Shown here one piece after another: positions 10,124 to 18,747 of a stretch of 64,000 nucleotides of DNA (position 1 is the first letter of the stretch; the number at the start of each line of letters is the position of its first letter). The notes beneath the pieces are model-generated. The model did no database searches. It saw nothing but the letters and a program-made list of their open reading frames with translations, and was not told the origin of the DNA. The translations under genes and the position numbers were made by a program. Source of the DNA: Chitinophaga filiformis (GTDB taxonomy: Bacteria; Bacteroidota; Bacteroidia; Chitinophagales; Chitinophagaceae); assembly GCF_021646545.1 (NCBI RefSeq), contig NZ_JAKIRP010000007.1, positions 186,001 through 250,000 on the forward strand, given 5' to 3'.

Positions 10124-11503
10124 TTACTTATAGATCTTGCCTTCCTTGTTAAACTCTCTCACAAGCCCTTCTTCCAGGTCAACGGCAGACACCGGTGAAA
10201 TACTTCCATCCGGCTGCATATTCTTCAGGAAACAATACTGTGCAACGTTGATAATAGACGCACCGGAGATCTCATGCACGGCAGATACCTTTTCCAGTAT
10301 CCCCTCCTTCTCCATCATATTATCCGGCAGGATCATTTTCCACAGTTGCAGACGCTCTGCCTGGTTTGGCATCGGGAATTGTATAATGGACTGGAAACGC
10401 CTTGAGAAGGCGGGGTCAATATTGTTCTTGAAGTTGGACGCCAGTATCACCAGGCCATTATAATTCTCTATACGTTGTAACAAATAGGCAATCTCCTGGT
10501 TGGCATATTTATCATGCGCATCCCTGATATTCGTACGCTTTCCAAATAAAGCATCTGCCTCATCAAAGAAGAGTATCCAGTTCTTGTGCTCTGCCTTATC
10601 AAATAAGTGGGACAGGTTTTTCTCTGTTTCCCCGATAAACTTGGATACCACCAGCGACAGGTCGATACGGAACACATCAAAGTCCTCCTGCATATTGTCA
10701 GGGTCTTCTGCAGGATCGCGTTTGCCCAACAGACAGGCAGATAAGGTCTTACCTGTTCCCGGCGGACCATAGAACAATGCCCTATACCCAGGTTTCAGAC
10801 GTTTATTCGTAGCTCTTAGTTTATCTTTCAGACGTAGCCATTTCTTCAGCTCATGCAGCTGTTCCATGGTCTGTGCATTCAGCACCAGGTCCGGCCAATC
10901 CAGCGGCGTCGTGATGCTCTCTGCCGGGAAGTCATTCCCGAAACGGGGTTTCGCGTAGGAGCCTGTCAGGAACAGGTCAATGTACTCCTGCGACATCACC
11001 AGCTTTCCACTCATAGCCGGTTCTCCTTCTTCCGGCTTCTCAACCCACAATACCTGTCGTTTGGCGAAGATGTGGGTTTCACTGAGCAACTGCATCTTGG
11101 TGATACGTGCAGAAAGGTCGGTACCCGCCAGCAGGAACAGCAAAGTATCGCCGGTGGGCAGTAATCCACGGAACTGTGTTCCTTTCACACAACCTATCAG
11201 GGGAAAGTCACCCTTGTCTACCAGGTGTTCATGAATGAGATTTTCAAAGAACACCGCATTGATATGGGGGGCTAAAGCCATGATGAGCAGTAATTGTGCG
11301 TCTTTATCCAGCTCATTGTCAAGGATGAATTTTGTCAATGGTGCATCAGGCCAGGAACTGCCTGGTTGGATACTCTCGTCGGGAATCATAGGTGTGGTGC
11401 CGGTTTCAGCGCCAAAATACTGGGTTAAGCGCTTCCGCATTTCGGTCTGCAGCCATGAAAGGTATTCCTGTAAGGCTGCTGCATTCTTGGTGTTATCAAT
11501 CAT
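10124..11503 (-). CDS. AAA+ ATPase of the contractile injection system (Afp15/Pvc15-like)
   Basis: The 459-residue protein has an unannotated N-terminal ~200 residues and a C-terminal AAA+ domain with Walker A GPPGTGKT (about residues 246-253), Walker B ILFFDEADALFG and an arginine-finger region (DPAFSRRFQSIIQF). An ATPase of this type is a hallmark of eCIS loci such as Afp and PVC, where it is thought to act in assembly or cargo loading. It is the last gene of the leftward block, 61 bp downstream of a DUF4157 gene. It does not read as a ClpV, since the N-domain and second AAA domain are absent. Confidence 0.92.
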   Translation of the reverse strand: MIDNTKNAAALQEYLSWLQTEMRKRLTQYFGAETGTTPMIPDESIQPGSSWPDAPLTKFILDNELDKDAQLLLIMALAPHINAVFFENLIHEHLVDKGDFPLIGCVKGTQFRGLLPTGDTLLFLLAGTDLSARITKMQLLSETHIFAKRQVLWVEKPEEGEPAMSGKLVMSQEYIDLFLTGSYAKPRFGNDFPAESITTPLDWPDLVLNAQTMEQLHELKKWLRLKDKLRATNKRLKPGYRALFYGPPGTGKTLSACLLGKRDPAEDPDNMQEDFDVFRIDLSLVVSKFIGETEKNLSHLFDKAEHKNWILFFDEADALFGKRTNIRDAHDKYANQEIAYLLQRIENYNGLVILASNFKNNIDPAFSRRFQSIIQFPMPNQAERLQLWKMILPDNMMEKEGILEKVSAVHEISGASIINVAQYCFLKNMQPDGSISPVSAVDLEEGLVREFNKEGKIYK

Positions 11504-11564
11504 AATTTGATACTATTTCTACTACTTATTTTCGTCGGCTAATGCTTACTTATTTATATTCAAC

Positions 11565-14500
11565 TCATGGCTTTTCACTGGATTTATGAATATCTCCTAT
11601 CCTGCCTTCGACATGATTCCAGTTAATTGAAATGTCGATAACTTCTCCATCAGTATTCCAAACCGTACCGTAGTAACGTGTCTGATCCTTCCACGGCCCC
11701 AGATGACTATCATGATGGACAGGTGTAGCTGGTGTAGGCTTATCTCTGAATGAAAAACGCACCACAGTCCCGAACCTTTCTGTAAAAGCCCGCGACCCTT
11801 CTATTCGCGACAATACCTGCTCTACTGTCGGGACCAGCTTATTGATATTCTGGAATCCAACTGCCTGTTCTACTTCCGCAGCCTGGTCTACATGCTGGCG
11901 TCTTCCGGCGTTGCGCTTCTTCTTATCAGACCGTTCGTCGTCATCATACCCATCATCTTCTCCTCTGTCTTTTCTATGCCCACCCTTTTTACTGGTCTGT
12001 ATATAGTTGTAATCCCACGTTTCACCACCATCAATGACTGTGATAGATTTGAAAACATCATCATGACCCGCTTTTACCGTCGCGGCTACCTTCTGGGCCT
12101 CTTCATATGTGATCTTATCATTCGTCAGGTAATCATTTTCCACGTTTTCAAATGCCTGCAATCCGGCCTCCAGTTTCTTCTGTTTATCTTTATCTGTCTC
12201 TTTCTTCTCATTCTCCTCTCCCGGCGCCATATCGGCCTTCACCTTCACAGATTGATTATTAGGTTTACCCTGAATAGCACCACTGACAATCCACATATCA
12301 TTGCCCTGCGGCGCAAAACTGATTCCGGGTGTATTGAATTGTTTCTTAATGTTCTCTACTGCTAATGTTATTTCTGCCTTCTTCATAGGCTTATGCCCTT
12401 CCAGTTCCTTCAGCTTCTTCATCGCACCGGCGAAGTTTTTCATCTCATCAGGATTTTCCTTACCTGCGTCTTTCTCATTACTGCCGCCACCTTTTCCCGC
12501 CGCACCTGCTCCGGCTGCAACAGGTGGAGCTCCTGCGGCCGACTTATCACCAGCAGCTGCAGCTGGCGGGGCTCCCGCAGCTGGTGCCACATCTCCTGCG
12601 CCGCCATCCACAAAGGTACCCGGCTTCTCTTTCTCACCTGCGCCGCTCTTAGGGGGTACATGATCATTCACCAGGTCGGTCATGAATTTCTCACCGTCAA
12701 ACTTCGCCTCGCTAAAAGTAATATCTGGTACTTTACCCGATCCCAGCACATATTCCATATCCGCTCCTATACCAAATTCTCCGGGCAGTGGATATTCAAG
12801 CGCACCAATAGGCCAGGTCCATTTTTTATCCGGTGCCGGAGACCACCACGGACTATCCAGTTCCACAAACAGATCTCCACTCAATCCCAGGAACGGCTGT
12901 GCCGCTATCTCCATATGTCCCTTGAAGAAGAACTCTCCCGGATCACGGTAACCGATCGTAGGCCTTGCATGCACATAACCTTTCACACCTGCATCAGCAT
13001 TAAGACCTACTCCAATCTTCAAATCATGATCTGCTATTTCCACGCCTGCACCACCTTCTGCACGTAAACGCAAGCCGGCATAAGCAGACATGTTCAGGGA
13101 ACCGGCCAATGTTATCTCCCTCGCTATATCAGGATTATTCGAATAAGTTCCTTTCACTTCTATCTGGTGGATCTTCGCGGGGCCTATTTTCGCCAGCGCA
13201 CTTAATCCCATATTCGCGAATACAAACACGTTACCTAGTACCGGTACACCATAAGCCGCACGCGCCTCCATCTTGAACAATTCCTTCGTATAATCTTTCT
13301 GTTCAAACAGGATGATCTCTTTCGGCGGAGCAATCTTACCCACTACTGTTACAAACCCTTTTCCATCTACAATTACATCTACCGTGCCCGCAAACCAGTC
13401 CGTCATCTGGAAAGTAAGATTACCCATACCAGCTATACCCCTTGCGCCTTTACCCGTTGCTGCGGGTACTTCGGGAGGTAAGCTGGCTTCTTCCGGCTTC
13501 ATGCCTCCCAGGGCCGTCACAGCGAAATTATCGGCCGTTTCCTTGTCTGTCATCACCAGTGTTACCGAACCACTTAACTTATCGCCCTGGTAACCTACGG
13601 TGCCTTTCACGTCCAATATACCATCTATAAACTTCGCTTCTATATTACCAGAGAATGCGCCGGCTCCCATATTCACACCAAAACTGCCCTCTCCTGACAT
13701 CTTCCCCTCCAGTAACGTAATGTCCAGGTTACCCTGGGCCATTCCTTTAATATCCATATCCGCCACCACATGCGCTGTGGGCTGCATATTTGCAAATCCC
13801 AGGTCCATCGTGGCGTTCGCAAAACCACCCACTTTCACCTTGATACCATTGAGCGTAAAAGTGAAGGCGCCATTTTCAAATGTATTGGTGGACTTTGATA
13901 GCACATTCTCTACATCTATACCCGTCAGCCAACCAAGCGCTTTTCCATTCTTACGCAGCCATTGCGGAATAGCTTCCGGTGTATTGCTTTTTCCGATAGT
14001 CGCAAAACCACTCACCTGATCATTGGCTATGCGTACGGCCAGCACCGGATCAGCTGCGCTGAACATTGGCATATTCAGCGGCAGATAGGCATTCTTCAGG
14101 CTTTCCAGTACACCATCCTTCTCCCTCACTCTTATAACACCTGCCCCGGCTGTCTTACCAGCCGTGATGTTCACGTCCAAACCTTTACCTTTTGCCGCTA
14201 CAATGGCTTCCCTAAGGGCGGCCGAAGGATTAAATGTTCCTGATGACACATCCACTACTTCACCCGCTGCCTGTACACCTTCGGGCGCAACGGCAGCTGG
14301 TGCTGCGGGTGCAGGTGCGCGTTGCACAACATCTGTAGCGGTACTTTCGGTTTCCGGCATCGCCTTTTTCTGCACAGCAGCACCCTGCTGCACAGTATGG
14401 GTCAGTTCATGTGCCAGCAGATGCCTGCCCGTACTGCTGGTCGTATCAAACTTACCTTCATTGAAATATATATCATTGCCATGTGTGAAAGCCTGTGCTT

Positions 14501-15122
14501 CCAGATCATTACTCAATGATGCAGCTTCTTTGCCCGTATGTACACGCACACCGCTAAAGTCGGCTCCCATGGAAGACTCCATAGCCTGTCGCGTTTCGGC
14601 AGGCAATGGTGATCCGGAACCTTTTGAATGCTGCAGCCGCTGCTCCAACCCCGCATTACTGCTACTCTTTGTGTCAGCAGTATTATTCTCTTTCCGTTGT
14701 ACCTGGTCCTCGCCCTGATCAGCCATACTATCAAATACCGGTTTTCGCTGCAACTGCTTCTCTTCTCCCAACTCTTCCTTCCCTTCCTGTCCTTTCATCT
14801 GCAGATTCTCCGACTGGCTTAATGCAGGCGCATGAGCAGCGGTTACAGTACTTCCCGCAGTAGCTGCTGCCTTTGTCCGGTCAGCAGCTGGCTGACTCAT
14901 ACGCTGCACAACTTTATCCGCAACCTGGTCTGCCTGCTTTTCATACGGGTCGTCAGGCTGACCAACAGTAAGCTTCCGCTGCACGAAAAACGGCTCCTTT
15001 GCCGTTTCCTTCTCTCCGAAAAACGCACTGTTTCCCTCCTCTTTCCCAAAGAAAGATCTATCTGAGGATTGCTGCTGTTTAGCCTTACTGGCCGTACTTT
15101 TTGTATCGGTGGCTTTTATCAT
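11565..15122 (-). CDS. DUF4157 (eCIS core) polymorphic toxin-like cargo protein, variant 1
   Basis: This protein has 1185 residues. Residues 1-80 hold short FF motifs and a DPYEKQADQVADKVV segment; residues 170-250 are the DUF4157 domain with the HELTH zinc motif at 238-242. Low-complexity linker and a ~600-residue repetitive domain follow, closely matching the 1307-residue paralogue at 18748-22671. An Ala/Gly/Pro-rich linker (about 835-885) precedes a conserved helical module ending at VIDGGETWDYNYIQTSKK (about residue 1045). The last ~133 residues are unique: acidic, then a compact domain ending in NWNHVEGRIGDIH. This constant trunk with a variable tail suggests a toxin, but I do not recognise the tail. 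No immunity-like gene follows directly. Confidence 0.85.
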   Translation of the reverse strand: MIKATDTKSTASKAKQQQSSDRSFFGKEEGNSAFFGEKETAKEPFFVQRKLTVGQPDDPYEKQADQVADKVVQRMSQPAADRTKAAATAGSTVTAAHAPALSQSENLQMKGQEGKEELGEEKQLQRKPVFDSMADQGEDQVQRKENNTADTKSSSNAGLEQRLQHSKGSGSPLPAETRQAMESSMGADFSGVRVHTGKEAASLSNDLEAQAFTHGNDIYFNEGKFDTTSSTGRHLLAHELTHTVQQGAAVQKKAMPETESTATDVVQRAPAPAAPAAVAPEGVQAAGEVVDVSSGTFNPSAALREAIVAAKGKGLDVNITAGKTAGAGVIRVREKDGVLESLKNAYLPLNMPMFSAADPVLAVRIANDQVSGFATIGKSNTPEAIPQWLRKNGKALGWLTGIDVENVLSKSTNTFENGAFTFTLNGIKVKVGGFANATMDLGFANMQPTAHVVADMDIKGMAQGNLDITLLEGKMSGEGSFGVNMGAGAFSGNIEAKFIDGILDVKGTVGYQGDKLSGSVTLVMTDKETADNFAVTALGGMKPEEASLPPEVPAATGKGARGIAGMGNLTFQMTDWFAGTVDVIVDGKGFVTVVGKIAPPKEIILFEQKDYTKELFKMEARAAYGVPVLGNVFVFANMGLSALAKIGPAKIHQIEVKGTYSNNPDIAREITLAGSLNMSAYAGLRLRAEGGAGVEIADHDLKIGVGLNADAGVKGYVHARPTIGYRDPGEFFFKGHMEIAAQPFLGLSGDLFVELDSPWWSPAPDKKWTWPIGALEYPLPGEFGIGADMEYVLGSGKVPDITFSEAKFDGEKFMTDLVNDHVPPKSGAGEKEKPGTFVDGGAGDVAPAAGAPPAAAAGDKSAAGAPPVAAGAGAAGKGGGSNEKDAGKENPDEMKNFAGAMKKLKELEGHKPMKKAEITLAVENIKKQFNTPGISFAPQGNDMWIVSGAIQGKPNNQSVKVKADMAPGEENEKKETDKDKQKKLEAGLQAFENVENDYLTNDKITYEEAQKVAATVKAGHDDVFKSITVIDGGETWDYNYIQTSKKGGHRKDRGEDDGYDDDERSDKKKRNAGRRQHVDQAAEVEQAVGFQNINKLVPTVEQVLSRIEGSRAFTERFGTVVRFSFRDKPTPATPVHHDSHLGPWKDQTRYYGTVWNTDGEVIDISINWNHVEGRIGDIHKSSEKP

Positions 15123-15212
15123 TGCATTGGGGTCGGACAGTTTATATCAACTATATCATTTACGGGTACCTATTGTATCATCATATATGGGTAACAGCTT
15201 ATAAACATACTA

Positions 15213-16784
15213 TCAGGGTGCTGCCGGAGCAGGGGGATCCGTCACCTTATCAGTCTTCGTCTCACTGGTCGCCAGCATATCAGCAACATATGCCCGGCGC
15301 TTTATCTCCCACTCAGCTTTTAGCGTTTCAAACGCGGCCTCAGTGATCGGCGTCCTGATGACTATTTCCGGGAATGGATGTGTCTTTATATAATCCATGA
15401 AATCAATACCATGATTCCCTTCATGGAAACCCAGCGACGTATTTCCCTTCTCTTTATCAGACTTGATAAACCCACGGCCATAGCCGGATTCACCTTTAGA
15501 CGTCGCGTTAGCGCCGTAAATAGTCTCAATGATCAGGGTCTTTGAAATGGTCGCTCTTGTTACTTTATTCTGTCTGTTAAGTTCATAGGAAATCTGAGCG
15601 TCAATACTACCACTGGTAAAAGCACGATCGGCTGGAATATTTTCATCCTCCCTCGCTTTCCGGTCCGGTCTTATCTCCACTTTAAAACTGCCAATGGGGA
15701 AATAAGCTATTTTCGATTGCTCATCAGGCTTCACGCCCTCCGGCAAGGGTGTAGAGATCTCACGTTGTACCCCCGGCGTTGCATGTGCTGCCGGGACGGA
15801 AGATGCCTTTCCTTCTATTGCAGGCGCAGCTCCCTGTTGCACCACATGTGTCAGTTCATGTGCCAGCAGGTGTTTACCAGCGGAAGAATCTGTATCGTAC
15901 TTACCGCTGTTGAAATACACATCATTACCATGTGTGAAGGCCTGTGCACCTATTTCATCGCTCAGCGCTGCCGCCTTCTCTCCTGTATGGATGCGTACAT
16001 TGCTAAAATCGGCACCTATTGACTCGCTCATCTCGTTACGCACGTCGCGGGGAAGCAATGCGCCATCTCCCCGCTGATCCTTCAGCTGTTGCGCCAGCTG
16101 ATCACTTCCTTCACGTGCGCCGCTGGAGTTGTTTTCTTTTGCCATCAAGGAAGGTGTTCCACCCTTCTTCTCTTCTTCTTTTTCTTCTTTAAGCACTTCA
16201 TCTGCGGCGGGCTTTTTCTCAGGCTCTTCTTTCTTCTGCACAAGTTTCTCTTCTTCTTTTTTATCGGGTGCCGCCTTTTTCTGCAGTTGCTCCTCTTCCT
16301 TAGCCTTATCGCCTTTCTTTTGTACTATTTTTTCTTCTTCCTTTTTTTCTGGTGATGCTTTCTTTTGCAATAGCTCTTCCTCCTTACCCTTATCACCTTT
16401 TTTCTGCACAGGCGTCTCTTCTTCTTTTTTATCAGGCGCTGACTTTTTCTGCACAGGCTTTTCCTCCTCTTTCTTATCATTCATGCCTTTCTTCTGCACC
16501 TGCTTCTCTTCTTCTTTCTTTTCCGGCATGGCCTGTACAGCAGATATCTCCTTCCTTTGCACGGCAGTACCGCGTGCCGGTTGTTTATTTACCACTTTAT
16601 CGGCCACGGAATCCGCTTCCTGCTCATACTGATCTCCCGGCTCACCGACAGCCAGTTTAGGTTGAAAGAAAGCGTCTTCTTTTGTTTGTATAGCGTTTGA
16701 GGTTGGGCTGAAGAAAGGCCCTTCCTTTTGATCTGTTTTTTCGGGGTTACGATGTCTCCGATAGCGACGACTATTCATTTTCAT
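15213..16784 (-). CDS. Short DUF4157 (eCIS core) cargo candidate with a second HExxH motif
   Basis: This protein has 523 residues. The N-terminus again carries FF motifs and QPKLAVGEPGDQYEQEADSVADKVV-like residues. Residues 85-205 are about eight near-repeats of the form VQKK-x-PDKKEEE, highly charged and probably extended. DUF4157 with HELTH lies at 309-313. The long middle domain of its two paralogues is missing, so DUF4157 joins almost directly to a ~170-residue C-terminal domain. That domain contains HEGNHGIDF (HExxH at 454-458), which could be a second zinc protease site. It lies 3 bp downstream of the ParA-type gene and 90 bp upstream of the next cargo gene. Cargo identity is inferred from the shared architecture. 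Confidence 0.82.
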   Translation of the reverse strand: MKMNSRRYRRHRNPEKTDQKEGPFFSPTSNAIQTKEDAFFQPKLAVGEPGDQYEQEADSVADKVVNKQPARGTAVQRKEISAVQAMPEKKEEEKQVQKKGMNDKKEEEKPVQKKSAPDKKEEETPVQKKGDKGKEEELLQKKASPEKKEEEKIVQKKGDKAKEEEQLQKKAAPDKKEEEKLVQKKEEPEKKPAADEVLKEEKEEEKKGGTPSLMAKENNSSGAREGSDQLAQQLKDQRGDGALLPRDVRNEMSESIGADFSNVRIHTGEKAAALSDEIGAQAFTHGNDVYFNSGKYDTDSSAGKHLLAHELTHVVQQGAAPAIEGKASSVPAAHATPGVQREISTPLPEGVKPDEQSKIAYFPIGSFKVEIRPDRKAREDENIPADRAFTSGSIDAQISYELNRQNKVTRATISKTLIIETIYGANATSKGESGYGRGFIKSDKEKGNTSLGFHEGNHGIDFMDYIKTHPFPEIVIRTPITEAAFETLKAEWEIKRRAYVADMLATSETKTDKVTDPPAPAAP

Positions 16785-16786
16785 AT

Positions 16787-17590
16787 CTATCGATTTAAAT
16801 GCAGCGGAGCCACTGCTCCGCCACTGTTAAGGCGTTCTGCTATTTCTGTGGCCAATGCGTGGTAATCTTTCGCACCATTGGCAGTATTGTCAAACGAGAA
16901 GATATCCTTCGCCTGTTCCTGCGCCCTGGCCAGGGATATGTTACTGCGGATGCCGGACGCCAGTACTTTATCCGGATACATCTCCTGCAACTGTGCTCGT
17001 ATCTGTTTGTGCATGCTTTTATGCTCGTCAAACTTTGTCAATACAAGACCCAGTATTTCCAGTTTCCTGTTAAGTTGTTTTTTGATCAGCTGCACATTCT
17101 TCATGAAACGCTGTACACCTTTAAATGGCAGGAATTCTGCCTGCAGGGGCATAAGTACATAGTCGCTTGCCGTAAGGGCATTGACGGTCAACATACCAAC
17201 TGCCGGCGGACAGTCAATCACGACTATATCATAAGCGTCTCCCAGTTGGGTCAAGATCTGGTTCAGCAGCTGCTCACGGCCAAACATACTTACCAGTTCC
17301 AGTTCGGCGCTGGCAAGTTCCAGGTTGGCAGGTATCAATGGCAACACACCCGTATGCACGATGGCCTGCTGCGCATCTACCAGTTCACCGGTAGCCGCCT
17401 GCTTAAGCAGTTCGTAGACACTCAGGTCCATATCGTCAGAGATGCCCATGGATTGGGTGAGATTAGCCTGAGGGTCGAGATCAACAAGCAGCACTTCTTT
17501 TCCCATCCGTTGCAGGGCTGCTGCAAGATTGAGGGCAGTAGTGGTTTTGCCGGATCCACCTTTTTGTATAGCAATGGAAATAATCAACAT
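16787..17590 (-). CDS. ParA/MinD-type P-loop ATPase
   Basis: This is a ParA-family protein with deviant Walker A KGGSGKTTTALNLA, the IVVIDCPPAVGML Walker B region and DPQANLTQSMG. I prefer the ATG at 17590 (267 residues, MLIISIAIQKGG): a longer form would need a TTG at 17617 and add nine residues that ParA proteins normally lack. No ParB gene or parS-like repeats are nearby, so plasmid partition is unlikely. It lies inside the cargo module between the immunity-like gene and a DUF4157 gene, which suggests a role in positioning or loading injection particles. That role is inference only. Confidence 0.88.
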   Translation of the reverse strand: MLIISIAIQKGGSGKTTTALNLAAALQRMGKEVLLVDLDPQANLTQSMGISDDMDLSVYELLKQAATGELVDAQQAIVHTGVLPLIPANLELASAELELVSMFGREQLLNQILTQLGDAYDIVVIDCPPAVGMLTVNALTASDYVLMPLQAEFLPFKGVQRFMKNVQLIKKQLNRKLEILGLVLTKFDEHKSMHKQIRAQLQEMYPDKVLASGIRSNISLARAQEQAKDIFSFDNTANGAKDYHALATEIAERLNSGGAVAPLHLNR

Positions 17591-17632
17591 ATCATTTGGG
17601 GTAATAAAAGTGGTCAACGACCGTTAATGCAC

Positions 17633-18742
17633 CTATTTCATCAAAATATGCCCGTGTTCATCTACTTCATATACACCACGCTTCAGCTCCTTATAATACT
17701 CGTCCAGCCACTGGTAAAAGCAGATGTGACCCGTTGGATCAGGACCTACATCATTGTACCGCGAGATCACCTGCCCGGGAGTGCCGGCCTTGCCTGGCGC
17801 CATGTCAATACAGATATGGTCATTATAACTATTCACTGCCACCGGTATCCATTGTTCATGCCACCATACCTGTTGCAGACGCGTATCCTTTGTCACCTTC
17901 TTCTGCGCCTTTTTAAAGGCACCTTCAGCATTCAACCCATTCATATCAGCAGCTGTCTTCACCGTACTTTTTTCATCATACAATGTATATTCCCCTACTG
18001 CGATCCTTTCATGCACAATATTGAAGGATGCCCTGAAGTCTTCCGGTAAGTCGATCTTCAATTTCTTCTCCAGTGCTGCTGCAGGAGCATCTGTTTTCTT
18101 TCCTTTTAAAGCACTGATCAACTGGGCCGCGTCTTTTACTTTGTGCTCTTCATACCAGTCAGCAATATTCTGCCACAAGCGCTTTACAGCCAGGTGAACA
18201 ACTGAGTCTTTTTCCCGCTTTGGATCCGCTACAGGCAATTGTGATTTGCGGAGGAACAATTCCCGTAACGTTACAGGTAAACGCTCCAATTCGTCCGCTT
18301 CCTCATCAAACAAGGGCATAATGGTCATTAACCTTCCCGCTTCCTTCTCAGGATCCAGCCACTCAGGCTCCAGGTATCCTTTATTTACGATCACGACAGC
18401 ATTCATACCATCAAACCCTGGCACTTCGACATTCCTGTAAATACTTCCCGGAGTGATCTCTTTTGCTGTTATCAGTTCCTGATAAAAATTATAAAAGAAT
18501 GCGCCTGTTTCTTCGATCGCCTTTTTCGCACGTTTACCAATCACGTCGATATGTAACTCCACGTCATGATCAGACAGGGCAGATAAACCCAGCGAAGTAA
18601 TGGTGCTTTCCGGCATCCCCTGATCGCGCATAGGATTTTTTACTGCAACATGGAAACTGGCATCGCCCTGCTCCGACTCTAAGGCTATTAAAGTGTCGGG
18701 CTTACCATACGTTTGCTCATAAGATCTGATCAATTTATCCAT
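17633..18742 (-). CDS. Dual immunity-like protein: SUFU-like domain fused to SMI1/KNR4 (SUKH) domain
   Basis: The protein has 369 residues in two parts. Residues 1-190 resemble suppressor-of-fused (SUFU) domains, with features such as ITSLGLSALSDHDVELHIDV, SIYRNVEVPGFDGMNAVVIV and LMTIMPLFDEEADEL. Residues 195-369 are SMI1/KNR4-like: LWQNIADWYEEH, KLKIDLPEDFRASFNIVHE, QWIPVAVNSYNDHICIDMAP, GTPGQVISRYND and FYQWLDEYYKELKRGVY. Both families are known as immunity proteins of bacterial polymorphic toxins. The start lies 5 bp downstream of the stop of the 1307-residue DUF4157 protein, the standard toxin-then-immunity order. It has no signal peptide, so it acts in the cytoplasm. The SUKH part is firm; the SUFU part is good but less certain. 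Confidence 0.85.
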   Translation of the reverse strand: MDKLIRSYEQTYGKPDTLIALESEQGDASFHVAVKNPMRDQGMPESTITSLGLSALSDHDVELHIDVIGKRAKKAIEETGAFFYNFYQELITAKEITPGSIYRNVEVPGFDGMNAVVIVNKGYLEPEWLDPEKEAGRLMTIMPLFDEEADELERLPVTLRELFLRKSQLPVADPKREKDSVVHLAVKRLWQNIADWYEEHKVKDAAQLISALKGKKTDAPAAALEKKLKIDLPEDFRASFNIVHERIAVGEYTLYDEKSTVKTAADMNGLNAEGAFKKAQKKVTKDTRLQQVWWHEQWIPVAVNSYNDHICIDMAPGKAGTPGQVISRYNDVGPDPTGHICFYQWLDEYYKELKRGVYEVDEHGHILMK

Positions 18743-18747
18743 AGCAT

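Noticed and set aside
16787..17590. Plasmid partition locus
   Set aside because: There is no ParB, no centromere-like repeat and no replication gene; the context is chromosomal.
16799..18049. 416-codon plus-strand frame spanning the ParA-type and SUFU-SUKH genes
   Set aside because: It is antisense to two genes with clear protein motifs, crosses the gap between them, and its own translation is rich in Cys, His and Gln with no recognisable domain.
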